Shown here piece by piece: positions 8,248 to 15,829 of a DNA stretch of 64,000 nt. The notes beneath the pieces were generated by a model. The model searched no databases and was not told the origin of the DNA. It saw only the letters and a list, made by a program, of their open reading frames with translations. Position 1 is the first letter of the stretch; every line of letters starts with the position of its first letter. The DNA lies in assembly GCF_017352135.1 (NCBI RefSeq), contig NZ_CP071454.1:248001-312000 (forward strand), given 5' to 3'. Both the position numbers and the translations under genes were made by a program. Source of the DNA: Rhizobium lentis. Its GTDB lineage: Bacteria > Pseudomonadota > Alphaproteobacteria > Rhizobiales > Rhizobiaceae.

Positions 8248-9729
8248 ATGATCTACGACGCGCTCTTCGGCAAGCCGCTGTTTTCGCTCATAACGCTCGG
8301 CTTCGCCGGCATCGTCGTTTGGTACTTCCTCTCCAGCCAGCGGCCGACGACGCGGCTGGTGGTGCAGATCCTCTTCTTCGGCCTGATGACACTGATCCTC
8401 GCCGGCAGCGGCATCGAACCCCACCGCTTTCAGGAATATCCGTCCGAGGACCCGCAAGCCCTGCTCGTCATCGTGGCGAAATCGCTATGGTGGATCCACT
8501 TGGCATGGGCCGTCATCGGCTTCATCAGGCTCTATCTGGTGCTGGAGGGCAGCCCGCGGGAAGCCCGCCTGCTGCAGGATCTCGTCATCGGCATCGTCTA
8601 TATTGGCATGGCACTCTCGATCCTCGCCTTCGTCTTCGGCGTGCCGATCGGCACCCTCGTCGCGACATCTGGGGTGGTCGCCATCATTCTGGGCCTAGCG
8701 CTGCAGAACACGCTCGCCGACGTTTTCTCCGGCATTGCGCTGACGCTCGGCCGGCCCTATGTCATCGGCGACTGGATCCTCTTGAGCGACGGCACGGAAG
8801 GACGCGTCGTCGAAAGCAACTGGCGGGCGACGCACATCCTGACCAGCGCAAACAACGTCGTCGTCCTGCCGAACAGCTTTCTGGCGAAACTCGGCCTGAC
8901 CAATGTCAGCCGGCCGGACGAGACGCATCTCCTGATCCTCACCATCCGCATCGCGCCGACGCGGATGCCGACATCGATCCGCCAGGTCATGCTCACCGCT
9001 CTCACGGGCTGCAATACGATCGTGCGCGACCCGCCGCCGATCGTCGCCCTGAGGGGTCTGGATGCCACCGCGCTCGAAGTCGAGCTGCAGTTTCGGGTGA
9101 TGAGCCCCAGCCAGCGCGTTCCGGCGCGAAACGAGGTGCTCGACCTCGTCTATCGCCATTGCAAATCCGCCGGTCTGCTTCTTGCCGTTCCACCTTCGGC
9201 CAGAATCCTGACCGCCGATCTGCCGACGGAAGAAAACGCGCAGCCGCCAAACGTGACGCCGCTTGCGCTGATCGAAGCCATCCCGGTCTTTGCAACGCTG
9301 ACATCGGATGAAAAGCAAAAACTCGCCGAGACCACCACCGTGCGGCAGTTCCGCAAGGGCGATGTGATCGTGCGGGAAGGAGAAATGCTGCCCTCGCTGA
9401 TGATGGTGCGCGCCGGCATCATCGTGGCGCGGCGCGAAGGCGAAGAGCGCGGGCGCTTCGCACCTGGCGATTTCTTCGGCGAGACCGGGCTGCTCGCCGG
9501 CATGCAGGAAGTCTGCACCTTGGAGGCCATGACCCCGGTGACGGTCTATGAAACCGACCAGGAGGCTTTCGCGCCGCTGCTGACCGAACGTCCTGCCCTG
9601 GCCGAAGAGATCGCCGAGGCCCTCGCCGGCCGCGCCGAACGCTTCCGCGACGGCGCGGCCCTGCCACCCGAACGGGCGCACAACGCGCATGCCATCCTGA
9701 AGACCATCAGGACCATTTTCAGGGCGTAG
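8248..9729 (+). CDS. MscS-type mechanosensitive channel with C-terminal cyclic-nucleotide-binding domain
   Basis: The 493-residue protein has about four N-terminal membrane helices (residues 10-30, 40-60, 75-95, 110-135). The MscS pore and beta domain follows (GVVAIILGLALQNTLADVFSGIAL, then RPYVIGDWI). A cyclic-nucleotide-binding domain covers about residues 340-470 (FRKGDVIVREGEMLPSLMMVRAGI, FAPGDFFGETGLLAG). The fusion matches the bacterial cyclic-nucleotide-gated MscS subgroup, in which nucleotide binding modulates opening under osmotic stress. PGDFFGETGLL is the phosphate-binding cassette, but the usual Arg-x-Ala after it reads CTL-EA, so ligand choice is uncertain. It starts 94 bases after the cupin gene and may be cotranscribed with it. 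Confidence 0.9.
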   Translation: MIYDALFGKPLFSLITLGFAGIVVWYFLSSQRPTTRLVVQILFFGLMTLILAGSGIEPHRFQEYPSEDPQALLVIVAKSLWWIHLAWAVIGFIRLYLVLEGSPREARLLQDLVIGIVYIGMALSILAFVFGVPIGTLVATSGVVAIILGLALQNTLADVFSGIALTLGRPYVIGDWILLSDGTEGRVVESNWRATHILTSANNVVVLPNSFLAKLGLTNVSRPDETHLLILTIRIAPTRMPTSIRQVMLTALTGCNTIVRDPPPIVALRGLDATALEVELQFRVMSPSQRVPARNEVLDLVYRHCKSAGLLLAVPPSARILTADLPTEENAQPPNVTPLALIEAIPVFATLTSDEKQKLAETTTVRQFRKGDVIVREGEMLPSLMMVRAGIIVARREGEERGRFAPGDFFGETGLLAGMQEVCTLEAMTPVTVYETDQEAFAPLLTERPALAEEIAEALAGRAERFRDGAALPPERAHNAHAILKTIRTIFRA

Positions 9730-9745
9730 AAATCCGCAAGCCCTT

Positions 9746-10234
9746 TCAGCCGGCGCGCTTCAGCACCCATTCGAAAGTGCTCTGCCAGATGTCGGGACGC
9801 ACGTCCTCGGACAGGGTATTGACGAGATCGGAGAGGCAGACGCGCCTCAGCGTATCGCGCCAGGCTTTGTCGGCTTCCCACATGATGCGCGCGACCGCGC
9901 AGGGCTTGCTGTCGCAATAGCCTGCCGGCCGGCACGGATTGTTCTCGCGGATATTCGTGCAGGTGAAGCTGCGCGCCTTTCCCTCGACCGCCTCGACGAT
10001 GTCGAGGAAATTGATCTCGGAGGGAGATCTCGCAAGCCTGTAGCCGCCGGTCGGGCCAAGTGTAGTCTCGACGAGGGAGGCTTGCGAAAGACTTTGCAGC
10101 GCCTTGGAGAGATATTCCTTCGGCAGGCCATGAAGTTCGGCGAGCGCCTTGGTGGAGAGATACCTGCCCTCAGGCAGGCCCGCGAGAATGGCGCAGCAAT
10201 GCAGCGCCCACTCGACCTGGCTTTTCAGGATCAT
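9746..10234 (-). CDS. Rrf2-family transcriptional regulator with cysteine cluster
   Basis: The 162-residue protein has an Rrf2 winged helix at residues 1-75 (LSTKALAELHGLPKEYLSKALQSLSQASLVETTLGPTGGY contains the recognition helix and wing). A cysteine-rich loop follows (Cys92, Cys101, Cys107, Cys112). In IscR, NsrR and RirA, three such cysteines hold an Fe-S cluster that senses iron, NO or oxidants; this spacing (8, 5, 4 intervening residues) suggests a similar cluster. A palindrome 41 bases upstream of the ATG, matching one ahead of the AhpD operon, suggests autoregulation and control of that operon. It is not obviously IscR or RirA. Confidence 0.9.
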   Translation of the reverse strand: MILKSQVEWALHCCAILAGLPEGRYLSTKALAELHGLPKEYLSKALQSLSQASLVETTLGPTGGYRLARSPSEINFLDIVEAVEGKARSFTCTNIRENNPCRPAGYCDSKPCAVARIMWEADKAWRDTLRRVCLSDLVNTLSEDVRPDIWQSTFEWVLKRAG

Positions 10235-10274
10235 TCAGCAACTCGTGTCATGGCCGGCGCGGCGGCGGGAATTA

Positions 10275-10289
10275 AGGACATATGATATC
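10275..10289 (-). promoter_or_regulatory. Candidate Rrf2 operator upstream of the Rrf2 gene
   Basis: GGACATATGATATCC is a 15-bp palindrome (GGAYAT-N3-ATRTCC) that ends 41 bases before the ATG of the Rrf2 gene at 10234. The flanking AATTAAGGACAT (10269-10280) is repeated in reverse at 6349-6360, upstream of the AhpD operon. This suggests autoregulation by the Rrf2 protein. Confidence 0.6.
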
Positions 10290-10368
10290 CGCAAAACCAT
10301 ATGATGTAAATGATCCGCCCAGGCGGCATATGGGCGCTTCCCCTGCGACGACTATTTTCGCTGTATGG

Positions 10369-10394
10369 GGAATAAAACGGCCTCGTGCCGTGTC
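10369..10394 (+). promoter_or_regulatory. Possible ECF-type promoter
   Basis: GGAATA (10369-10374) and CGTGTC (10389-10394) resemble ECF -35 and -10 elements upstream of the secreted protein/sigma/anti-sigma operon. The spacer (14 bases) is shorter than the usual 16-17, so this is only a candidate for autoregulation by the sigma factor encoded two genes on. Confidence 0.25.
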
Positions 10395-10442
10395 TCATCT
10401 CCGGTAGCGCGAAATCGCCTGCCCAACCCGAGGAGAGACATC

Positions 10443-10823
10443 ATGAAGTCCGTGAAATTCCTGTCCCTAGCAGCCGCAGCCGCCCTTATGGCAACCGCTG
10501 CTTTCGCCGCCCCTCCCGTCAAGGAAATTGAAACTGCAAAGGGCAAGGTGCTCGCCGGCGAAAACGACATGACCCTCTACACTTTCAAGAAGGACACCAA
10601 GGGCGTTTCCAACTGCTACGACGATTGCGCCAAGAACTGGCCCCCGCTGATGGCCGCTTCCGATGCCAAGGCCGATGGTGCATATTCGATCATCGAACGC
10701 AAGGACGGCACGAAGCAATGGGCCAAGGACGGCATGCCGCTCTACTACTGGGTCAAGGACAAGAAGGCAGGCGACATCACCGGCGACGGCGTCGGCGGCA
10801 ATTGGGATCTCGCCAAACCTTGA
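10443..10823 (+). CDS. Exported protein with Yx(FWY)xxD motif (COG4315-like)
   Basis: The 126-residue protein has a signal peptide (MKSVKFLSLAAAAALMATAAFA, cut before APPVKE). The COG4315 repeats follow: GENDMTLYTFKKDTKGVSNCYDDCAKNWPP is the first and DGMPLYYWVKDKKAGD the second. The two cysteines (NCYDDC) are typical of the family and may form a disulfide in the periplasm. No lipobox cysteine is visible. GAGGAGAGAC precedes ATG 10443. The gene lies 31 bases before an ECF sigma factor, suggesting a shared transcript. Family function is unknown; many members sit beside ECF sigma genes (from memory). Confidence 0.88.
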   Translation: MKSVKFLSLAAAAALMATAAFAAPPVKEIETAKGKVLAGENDMTLYTFKKDTKGVSNCYDDCAKNWPPLMAASDAKADGAYSIIERKDGTKQWAKDGMPLYYWVKDKKAGDITGDGVGGNWDLAKP

Positions 10824-10854
10824 TCGTAGGGGCCCTGACCACAAGAGAGCCGGC

Positions 10855-11370
10855 GTGAAGACACCCGCACCCGAAAGTTTCGAGGGCCAGATCCTGGCCC
10901 TCCTCCCCTCGCTCAGGCGCTATTCGCGCAGCCTGACGCGCTCGGATGCCGATGGCGAGGATTTGCTCCAGGATTGTGTCGAGAAGATTCTGACGCGCCG
11001 CGGCCAATGGCGCGGCCTTAATCTGCGCGGCTGGGTTCTGACTATCATGACCAATCTCTATCGCAACGGCCGGCGCGGCAAGGCGCGCGACGGCCTTGTC
11101 GAGCTCGACGCCGCAGAAGGTATGGCCGCTCCCGAACAGGCGGCCGATCCGCTGGAGCGCGCCCGGCTCAACGATGCGCTGAACAGCCTTACTGAGGAAC
11201 ACCGGGCCGTGCTGATGCTCGTCGTCATCGAAGGATATAGCTACAGCGAGGTCGCCGCCGCTCTCGACGTTCCGATCGGCACCGTGATGTCCCGCCTGTC
11301 ACGCGCCCGCCGGCGCGTCGCCGAGCACCTGAAGGCCGATAACATCATTACGCTTCGGAGACCGAAATGA
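10855..11370 (+). CDS. ECF-type sigma-70 family RNA polymerase sigma factor
   Basis: The 171-residue protein has region 2 at about residues 12-75 (RRYSRSLTRSDADGEDLLQD and LRGWVLTIMTNLYRN) and region 4 at about 105-160 (LTEEHRAVLMLVVIEGYSYSEVAAAL, then GTVMSRLSRARRR). It has no region 1 or 3, so it is an ECF (group 4) factor. The start is a GTG at 10855, behind AGAGAGCC; no ATG gives a full region 2. The stop overlaps the anti-sigma start (ATGA at 11367-11370), which indicates translational coupling and regulation by that partner. The promoter target is unknown. Confidence 0.9.
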   Translation: MKTPAPESFEGQILALLPSLRRYSRSLTRSDADGEDLLQDCVEKILTRRGQWRGLNLRGWVLTIMTNLYRNGRRGKARDGLVELDAAEGMAAPEQAADPLERARLNDALNSLTEEHRAVLMLVVIEGYSYSEVAAALDVPIGTVMSRLSRARRRVAEHLKADNIITLRRPK

Positions 11371-12149
11371 ACGAAACCAATCCGAGCGTCACCGAAGCCG
11401 ATCTCCACGCCTATGCCGACGGTGAACTGCCGGCAGCGGCACGCGCCCGCATCGAGGCCTACCTCGCCGACAATCCGGACGAAGCGGCAATGGTCGCCGA
11501 GTGGCAGGCCCAAAATGCAGGCATCCGTTCCCTTTTTGCTGGCTACGAAAAGGTTCGGGACACCGATCCTCAGCTCGTCACGCCCCCGCGCACCGCCTCA
11601 CTCCGAGCGAGGCGGTGGGCGATGGCCGCCGCCGCTCTCCTCGTCTTCGCGCTCGGCGCCGTCAGCGGCCATTATGGCTCGACCCTTCTGGAAAGGCCGG
11701 AATTGCAGCTTGCCGGCTCCGAAACCCTGCCGAAACAGGCCGAGACCGCCTTCACTGTCTATGCCGCCGAGGTTCGCCACCCCGTCGAGGTCTTCGCCGA
11801 TGAAGAGGCGCATCTTGCCACCTGGCTCGGCAAGCGCCTGGAGATCGAAAACCTCAAGATCCCGAACCTGCATCCGCTCGGCTTCAAGCTGGTCGGCGGC
11901 CGCCTGCTGCCGGTCGACGGCAGGCCGGGGGCGATGTTCATGTACGAGAACCAGGCCGGCGAGCGCCTGACCGTGATGGTCGGCCGCAACAAGGAAAACC
12001 GCACCACCAGCTTCCGCTTCGCCTCCTCAGGCAATGTCGAAACCTTCTACTGGATCGACGGCGAACTCGGCTACGCCGTCACCGGCGAAATCTCGCGCGA
12101 GACGCTGCGCGGGGTGGCCGAGGAGTGCTATCGGCAGTTTCCATCGTGA
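11367..12149 (+). CDS. Anti-sigma factor, single-pass membrane protein
   Basis: The 260-residue protein has a cytoplasmic N-terminal domain (DLHAYADGELPAAARARIEAYL) typical of RsiW/RskA-type anti-sigma factors, then one membrane helix at about residues 85-105 (MAAAALLVFALGAVSG). A periplasmic domain of roughly 150 residues follows. The zinc-binding HxxxCxxC of ZAS domains is absent. It overlaps the ECF sigma gene by four bases, so it very probably holds that factor at the membrane until a signal releases it. The periplasmic half may be the sensor. The stop is three bases from the stop of the convergent nitrile hydratase operon. Confidence 0.88.
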   Translation: MNETNPSVTEADLHAYADGELPAAARARIEAYLADNPDEAAMVAEWQAQNAGIRSLFAGYEKVRDTDPQLVTPPRTASLRARRWAMAAAALLVFALGAVSGHYGSTLLERPELQLAGSETLPKQAETAFTVYAAEVRHPVEVFADEEAHLATWLGKRLEIENLKIPNLHPLGFKLVGGRLLPVDGRPGAMFMYENQAGERLTVMVGRNKENRTTSFRFASSGNVETFYWIDGELGYAVTGEISRETLRGVAEECYRQFPS

Positions 12150-12152
12150 AGT

Positions 12153-12509
12153 TTAGCGTAGCGGATCGTTGCCAAGCTCAATCGGCTTGCCATGGGGCGT
12201 CGCCTCCGCCGCTCGCTGCCAGCTCTTCTGCAAGTCGAGGATGGCGGAGGCATCCCCCACGCCGCGGCTGACGAGCAGATCCGAAAGCGCCTCGACCCAG
12301 CAGTCGAAATAATCACTGCCGTCTTCGGCCCGGCCGGGCCTGTGCAACGCCGTCGAAAGCGCCGCAGCCCATTCGCTCCAGGAAAAGACACCCTTTTCGT
12401 GCAGATGCACAGTCATAGCGAAAGCTTCGGCCGCCCAAGGCTCCGGGAAGACGGGATCGCCCTCCGGCGACTTCGGCAGATCAGGTGAATGCGAGAGCTG
12501 CGAGGGCAT
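12153..12509 (-). CDS. Nitrile hydratase accessory (activator) protein
   Basis: This 118-residue protein is the third gene of the nitrile hydratase operon. It carries the conserved DPVFPEPWAAEAFAMTVHLHEKGVFSW and DYFDCWVEALSDLLV segments of the small activator family, which resembles the N-terminal part of the beta subunit and helps insert the metal into alpha. The ATG at 12509 lies one base beyond the beta stop (TGA-A-ATG), which implies translational coupling. An in-frame start further upstream (12542) would overlap beta and is less likely. It converges with the anti-sigma factor, three bases apart. Confidence 0.88.
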   Translation of the reverse strand: MPSQLSHSPDLPKSPEGDPVFPEPWAAEAFAMTVHLHEKGVFSWSEWAAALSTALHRPGRAEDGSDYFDCWVEALSDLLVSRGVGDASAILDLQKSWQRAAEATPHGKPIELGNDPLR

Positions 12510-12510
12510 T

Positions 12511-13170
12511 TCACACAGGCTCAAGATAACTCTCCCACGCATCGATCGAGACCGTCAGCGACGGGTCCGCGCCCTCGCCCCAGATCTCGCCTCCATCGAA
12601 GACGATGGTATAGAGCCATTGCGGATTCTCGCCCTTGCCATGCGCATTGTCGTCAGGAAAAACGAAAAAGCCTTGCACCGCTTCGACGACGCCCAGCTTG
12701 GCGCGCGCATAACGCGGCAGCCGCGTATGGGTCGCCGGATTGAAATTCTTCGTCTTCACGCGTTCGCCGGTTGCAAAGAGCGGCGCGGCCTCGACGGGAC
12801 GATCGCAAGGGCCGCCTTTCGCCAGAGCCGCAGGCACCATCTCCGCCTTCAGCACCCGCTTCGGGACGGCGCCCTCCTGCAGCTTGCGCCCCGACAGGAG
12901 CTCCTGGCGCGTCACAAAGCCGTGCCGTTCCAGCAAGGTCTCGACGCCGCGGATCCAGATCTCGTAATAGCTTGCCGAGAGATAATCGGCCGGCGGAATA
13001 TTTTCGCGGGCATGCCGGCTCTCATCGATCGTCCAGGCACCGAAAGCGCCGCAGGAAATCGTGATGCCGAGCGCCCGCTTTTCCCAGTCGGCATGGAAAT
13101 AGGGCTCGTTCATTTCGGGCGCGACGGGTCCAAAGCCCATCTGCCCGCCGAGATCGTGCGGTCCGTTCAT
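12511..13170 (-). CDS. nthB: Nitrile hydratase subunit beta
   Basis: The 219-residue protein is full length for the subunit. It shows the N-terminal [16 protein letters not shown], a helical middle (YYEIWIRGVETLLERHG) and the C-terminal beta barrel (FNPATHTRLPRYARAKLG, LYTIVFDGGEIWG). With the alpha subunit it forms the enzyme that hydrates nitriles to amides in the cytoplasm. ATG 13170 overlaps the alpha stop by one base (TGATG on the coding strand); a GTG three bases earlier is in frame. Order alpha-beta-activator is that of many cobalt-type operons. No amidase gene lies in the window. Confidence 0.94.
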   Translation of the reverse strand: MNGPHDLGGQMGFGPVAPEMNEPYFHADWEKRALGITISCGAFGAWTIDESRHARENIPPADYLSASYYEIWIRGVETLLERHGFVTRQELLSGRKLQEGAVPKRVLKAEMVPAALAKGGPCDRPVEAAPLFATGERVKTKNFNPATHTRLPRYARAKLGVVEAVQGFFVFPDDNAHGKGENPQWLYTIVFDGGEIWGEGADPSLTVSIDAWESYLEPV

Positions 13171-13820
13171 CACAGTGCCTCCGGACTGCCGGCAGCTGAA
13201 ATCTTCGAGCTGCCTGCGATTGCCGTGCCAATCATCGCATCGCGGCTGACGAGGCCGGCAAGCGCTGTCTCGTCCATCCCTTCCGTCCCCTCCGGCCGCT
13301 CGGGGATCACGAGGTAGCGTAGCTCCGCCGTCGAATCCCAGACTCGGATCTTCTTCTCCTCGGGCAGCACCAGCCCGAACTCGGCAAGCACGCCGCGCGG
13401 ATCGATCACGGCGCGCGAGCGATAGGCCGGCGCCTTGTACCAGACGGGCGGCAGGCCGAGCACCGACCAGGGATAGCAGGAGCAGAGCGTGCAGACGACG
13501 AGGTTATGGGTCTCGGCCGTATTGAAGACGGCGCGCATATGCTCGCCCTGCCGGCCGGTAAACCCAAGACTCGCAATCGCCGCCGTCGCATCGCGCTTCA
13601 GCCAGTCCGCGAAATCCGGATCGCTCCAGGCCTTGGCGACGACACGCGCACCGTTCCTCGGCCCGACCTTCGTCTCATAGGTCTCAACGATCGCATCGAT
13701 CGCCGCCGGATCGATCAACCCCTTCTCAGTCAGCAGCGTCTCCAGCGCTTTCACGCGCGCCTGCATGTCGGAGTAGTGGTTGTCGTGGTCGTGCCCGTGA
13801 TGGTGGTCGTGGTCTTGCAA
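13170..13820 (-). CDS. nthA: Nitrile hydratase subunit alpha, cobalt type
   Basis: The 216-residue protein carries the metal-binding claw [10 protein letters not shown]: Cys110, Cys113 and Cys115 with Ser114. In the family, Thr after the first cysteine and Tyr after the last mark cobalt enzymes, while Ser and Thr mark iron enzymes, so this is predicted to be cobalt dependent. Two of the cysteines are oxidised in active enzymes. The first 16 residues are unusually rich in His and Asp ([16 protein letters not shown]) and could bind metal; this extension is not part of the catalytic fold. First gene of the alpha-beta-activator operon. Confidence 0.95.
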   Translation of the reverse strand: MQDHDHHHGHDHDNHYSDMQARVKALETLLTEKGLIDPAAIDAIVETYETKVGPRNGARVVAKAWSDPDFADWLKRDATAAIASLGFTGRQGEHMRAVFNTAETHNLVVCTLCSCYPWSVLGLPPVWYKAPAYRSRAVIDPRGVLAEFGLVLPEEKKIRVWDSTAELRYLVIPERPEGTEGMDETALAGLVSRDAMIGTAIAGSSKISAAGSPEAL

Positions 13821-13862
13821 GGCAATCTCCTCTCAAACGGCCGCTTGAAGCATGGCTAGGGT

Positions 13863-13965
13863 TCGCGGCTTGCTCCCTCTTCCCCCCTCGGGGAGAAGGT
13901 GGCCCAAAGGGCCGGATGAGGGGGCGCCTGCCGGCACCTTCTCCCCGCCAGGTAGAAGGGGATAC
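13863..13965. repeat. RIME-like intergenic repeat upstream of nthA
   Basis: Between nthA (start 13820) and the SDR-DoxX gene (start 14082) lies a pair of inverted modules: CCCCTCGGGGAGAAGGTGGC, GCCGGATGAGGG, then CACCTTCTCCCCGCC. GGAGAAGGTGGC...GCCGGATGAGGG repeats the module at 4020-4050. This fits a Rhizobium intergenic mosaic element. The rest of the gap shows no gene. Confidence 0.65.
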
Positions 13966-14081
13966 GCGGAGACGTCCCACCTCACAAAGCATCCCTCACG
14001 AAACGTCTATCCTTTCTATCATACACCACAACCCCGCCAAGCCCTCCTATCCCCCTCGAACTTTTCCGCTAATCTCCCGCC

Positions 14082-15353
14082 ATGAACATCCTGATTCTCG
14101 GCGCAACCGGCTTCATCGGCTCCGTCGTCGCGGCTCGGCTCGCGGCCGATGGACATACCGTGACGGGGCTCGGCCGCAGCCCTGCGCGTGCGCGCTTGAA
14201 GCAGCCTGCGATAAACTGGCGGCCGGCCGATCTCTCGCACATGACGAGGCCTGAGGACTGGGACGAACTGCTTGCGGGCCAGCACGTCGTCGTCAATTGC
14301 GCCGGCGCGCTGCAGGACGGCCTGTCGGACGATCTGGCGGCAACCCAGACGGATGCGATGCTGGCGCTCTATGCCGCCGCACAACGTTCAAGCCCTCTGA
14401 TCGTGCAGATCTCGGCAAGGACGGTGGGCGCGGCCGGCGACCTGCCCTTCCTCGCCACCAAGCGGCGGGCCGATGAAGCGTTGGCGGCAAGCGCTCTGCA
14501 TCATCTCATCCTGCGCCCTGCCCTGGTTCTCGGCCGCAATGCCCACGGCGGCTCGTCGCTCCTCCGGGCGCTGGCCGCCTTCCCTCTGGCGCTGCCGCTC
14601 GTACATGCAGAAAGCCCGGTAGAAACGCTTTCCGTGGACGATGTGGCGGAAGCTGTATCGCGGGCGGTGGCGGGCGACCTTCGTGGGGATATCGTTCTTG
14701 CAGCCGATGAGGTGCTGACGCTTGCCGATCTGGTACGCCTCCACCGACAATGGCTCGGCCTGCCGCCCGCCCGCGTGTTTTCCCTCGCTCCTGTGCTTGC
14801 CAAACCTGTGACCTGGCTTGCCGATCTCTCCGGCCTGCTCGGCTGGCGCTCGCCGCTGCGCTCGACGCCGATGACCGTGATGTCGGAAGGCGTGCGGCGC
14901 TCTGAAGCGCAAAGCAAGCTGTCCGCAACGTCAGCAGCAGCGACGCTTACGGCCAATCCCTCCGGCGTGCAGGATCTCTGGTTCGCCCGGCTCTATCTCC
15001 TGAAGCCGCTCGTCATCTCGGGTCTGTCGGCCTTCTGGCTGCTCTCCGGGCTGATCCCGCTGCTGGCGCTGCAGAAGGCCTCCGCGCACTTCCTGCCCTT
15101 CATGCCCGCGGCGGCGGCAATGGCGCTGACGCTCGTCACCTGCCTCATCGACATCGCTCTCGGCGCTGCCGTCCTCGTCCGCCCGCTCGCCAAACGCGCC
15201 CTTCTCGGCATGCTGGCCGTCTCATTAGCCTATCTCACAGGCGGCACACTTCTCGAACCGGCGCTCTGGCTCGATCCGCTCGGTCCCCTCGTCAAGGTGC
15301 TGCCGTCGATCCTGCTGACGCTGACGGCCCTTGCCACATTGGATGAACGCTGA
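14082..15353 (+). CDS. SDR oxidoreductase fused to a DoxX-like membrane domain
   Basis: The 423-residue protein has an N-terminal Rossmann domain (ILGATGFIG, residues 5-13, then VVNCAGALQDG) that extends to about residue 285. A C-terminal membrane domain follows, with about four helices between 305 and 420 (LVISGLSAFWLLSGLIPLL, AMALTLVTCLIDIALGAAVLV, and two more). That half is DoxX-like. The combination occurs as a two-domain family, probably a membrane-bound reductase; the substrate is unknown. Its stop overlaps the next start (TGATG at 15351-15355), so the DUF2269 membrane protein is translationally coupled. Confidence 0.85.
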   Translation: MNILILGATGFIGSVVAARLAADGHTVTGLGRSPARARLKQPAINWRPADLSHMTRPEDWDELLAGQHVVVNCAGALQDGLSDDLAATQTDAMLALYAAAQRSSPLIVQISARTVGAAGDLPFLATKRRADEALAASALHHLILRPALVLGRNAHGGSSLLRALAAFPLALPLVHAESPVETLSVDDVAEAVSRAVAGDLRGDIVLAADEVLTLADLVRLHRQWLGLPPARVFSLAPVLAKPVTWLADLSGLLGWRSPLRSTPMTVMSEGVRRSEAQSKLSATSAAATLTANPSGVQDLWFARLYLLKPLVISGLSAFWLLSGLIPLLALQKASAHFLPFMPAAAAMALTLVTCLIDIALGAAVLVRPLAKRALLGMLAVSLAYLTGGTLLEPALWLDPLGPLVKVLPSILLTLTALATLDER

Positions 15354-15829
15354 TGCTCCAGGAATGGCTGCTGCTTGCCCATGTCATCGGCGCGACCGTT
15401 CTGTTCGGCACCGGTGCCGGCATCGCCTTTTTCATGGTCATGGCGCATCGCACGCGCGATCCCGCGCTCATCGCCCATGTCGCTGCGACCGTCGTCATCG
15501 CCGACACCATCTTCACCGCCACCGCTGCCGTTCTCCAGCCGGTCACCGGCTATCTCCTGGCGCGGTCGATCGGCTGGGATCTGTCGGAGGGCTGGATTGC
15601 GCTGTCGCTGCTGCTCTACGTCGTCACGGGCCTGTTCTGGCTGCCGGTCGTCTGGATTCAGATCCGGCTGCGCGATCTCGCCCGCGCCGCGGCAAGCTCG
15701 GCAAACGCCCTGCCGCCCCGCTATTACAGCCTCTACCGCATCTGGTTCGCCTGCGGCTTTCCGGCCTTCTCAGCCGTCATCTGCATTTTCTGGCTGATGC
15801 TGACGAAACCGTCGATCGCGCTATTTTAG
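15353..15829 (+). CDS. DUF2269 family integral membrane protein
   Basis: The 158-residue protein has four membrane helices (about residues 5-28, 43-65, 78-100, 130-152) and the DUF2269 marks: LLLAHVIGATVLFGTGAG at the start, RTRDPALIAHVAATVVIAD, and a Trp-rich segment. It starts in the stop codon of the SDR-DoxX gene, suggesting a two-component membrane unit. No function is established for the family. The end overlaps by nine bases the stop of the convergent LysE pseudogene. Confidence 0.85.
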   Translation: MLQEWLLLAHVIGATVLFGTGAGIAFFMVMAHRTRDPALIAHVAATVVIADTIFTATAAVLQPVTGYLLARSIGWDLSEGWIALSLLLYVVTGLFWLPVVWIQIRLRDLARAAASSANALPPRYYSLYRIWFACGFPAFSAVICIFWLMLTKPSIALF

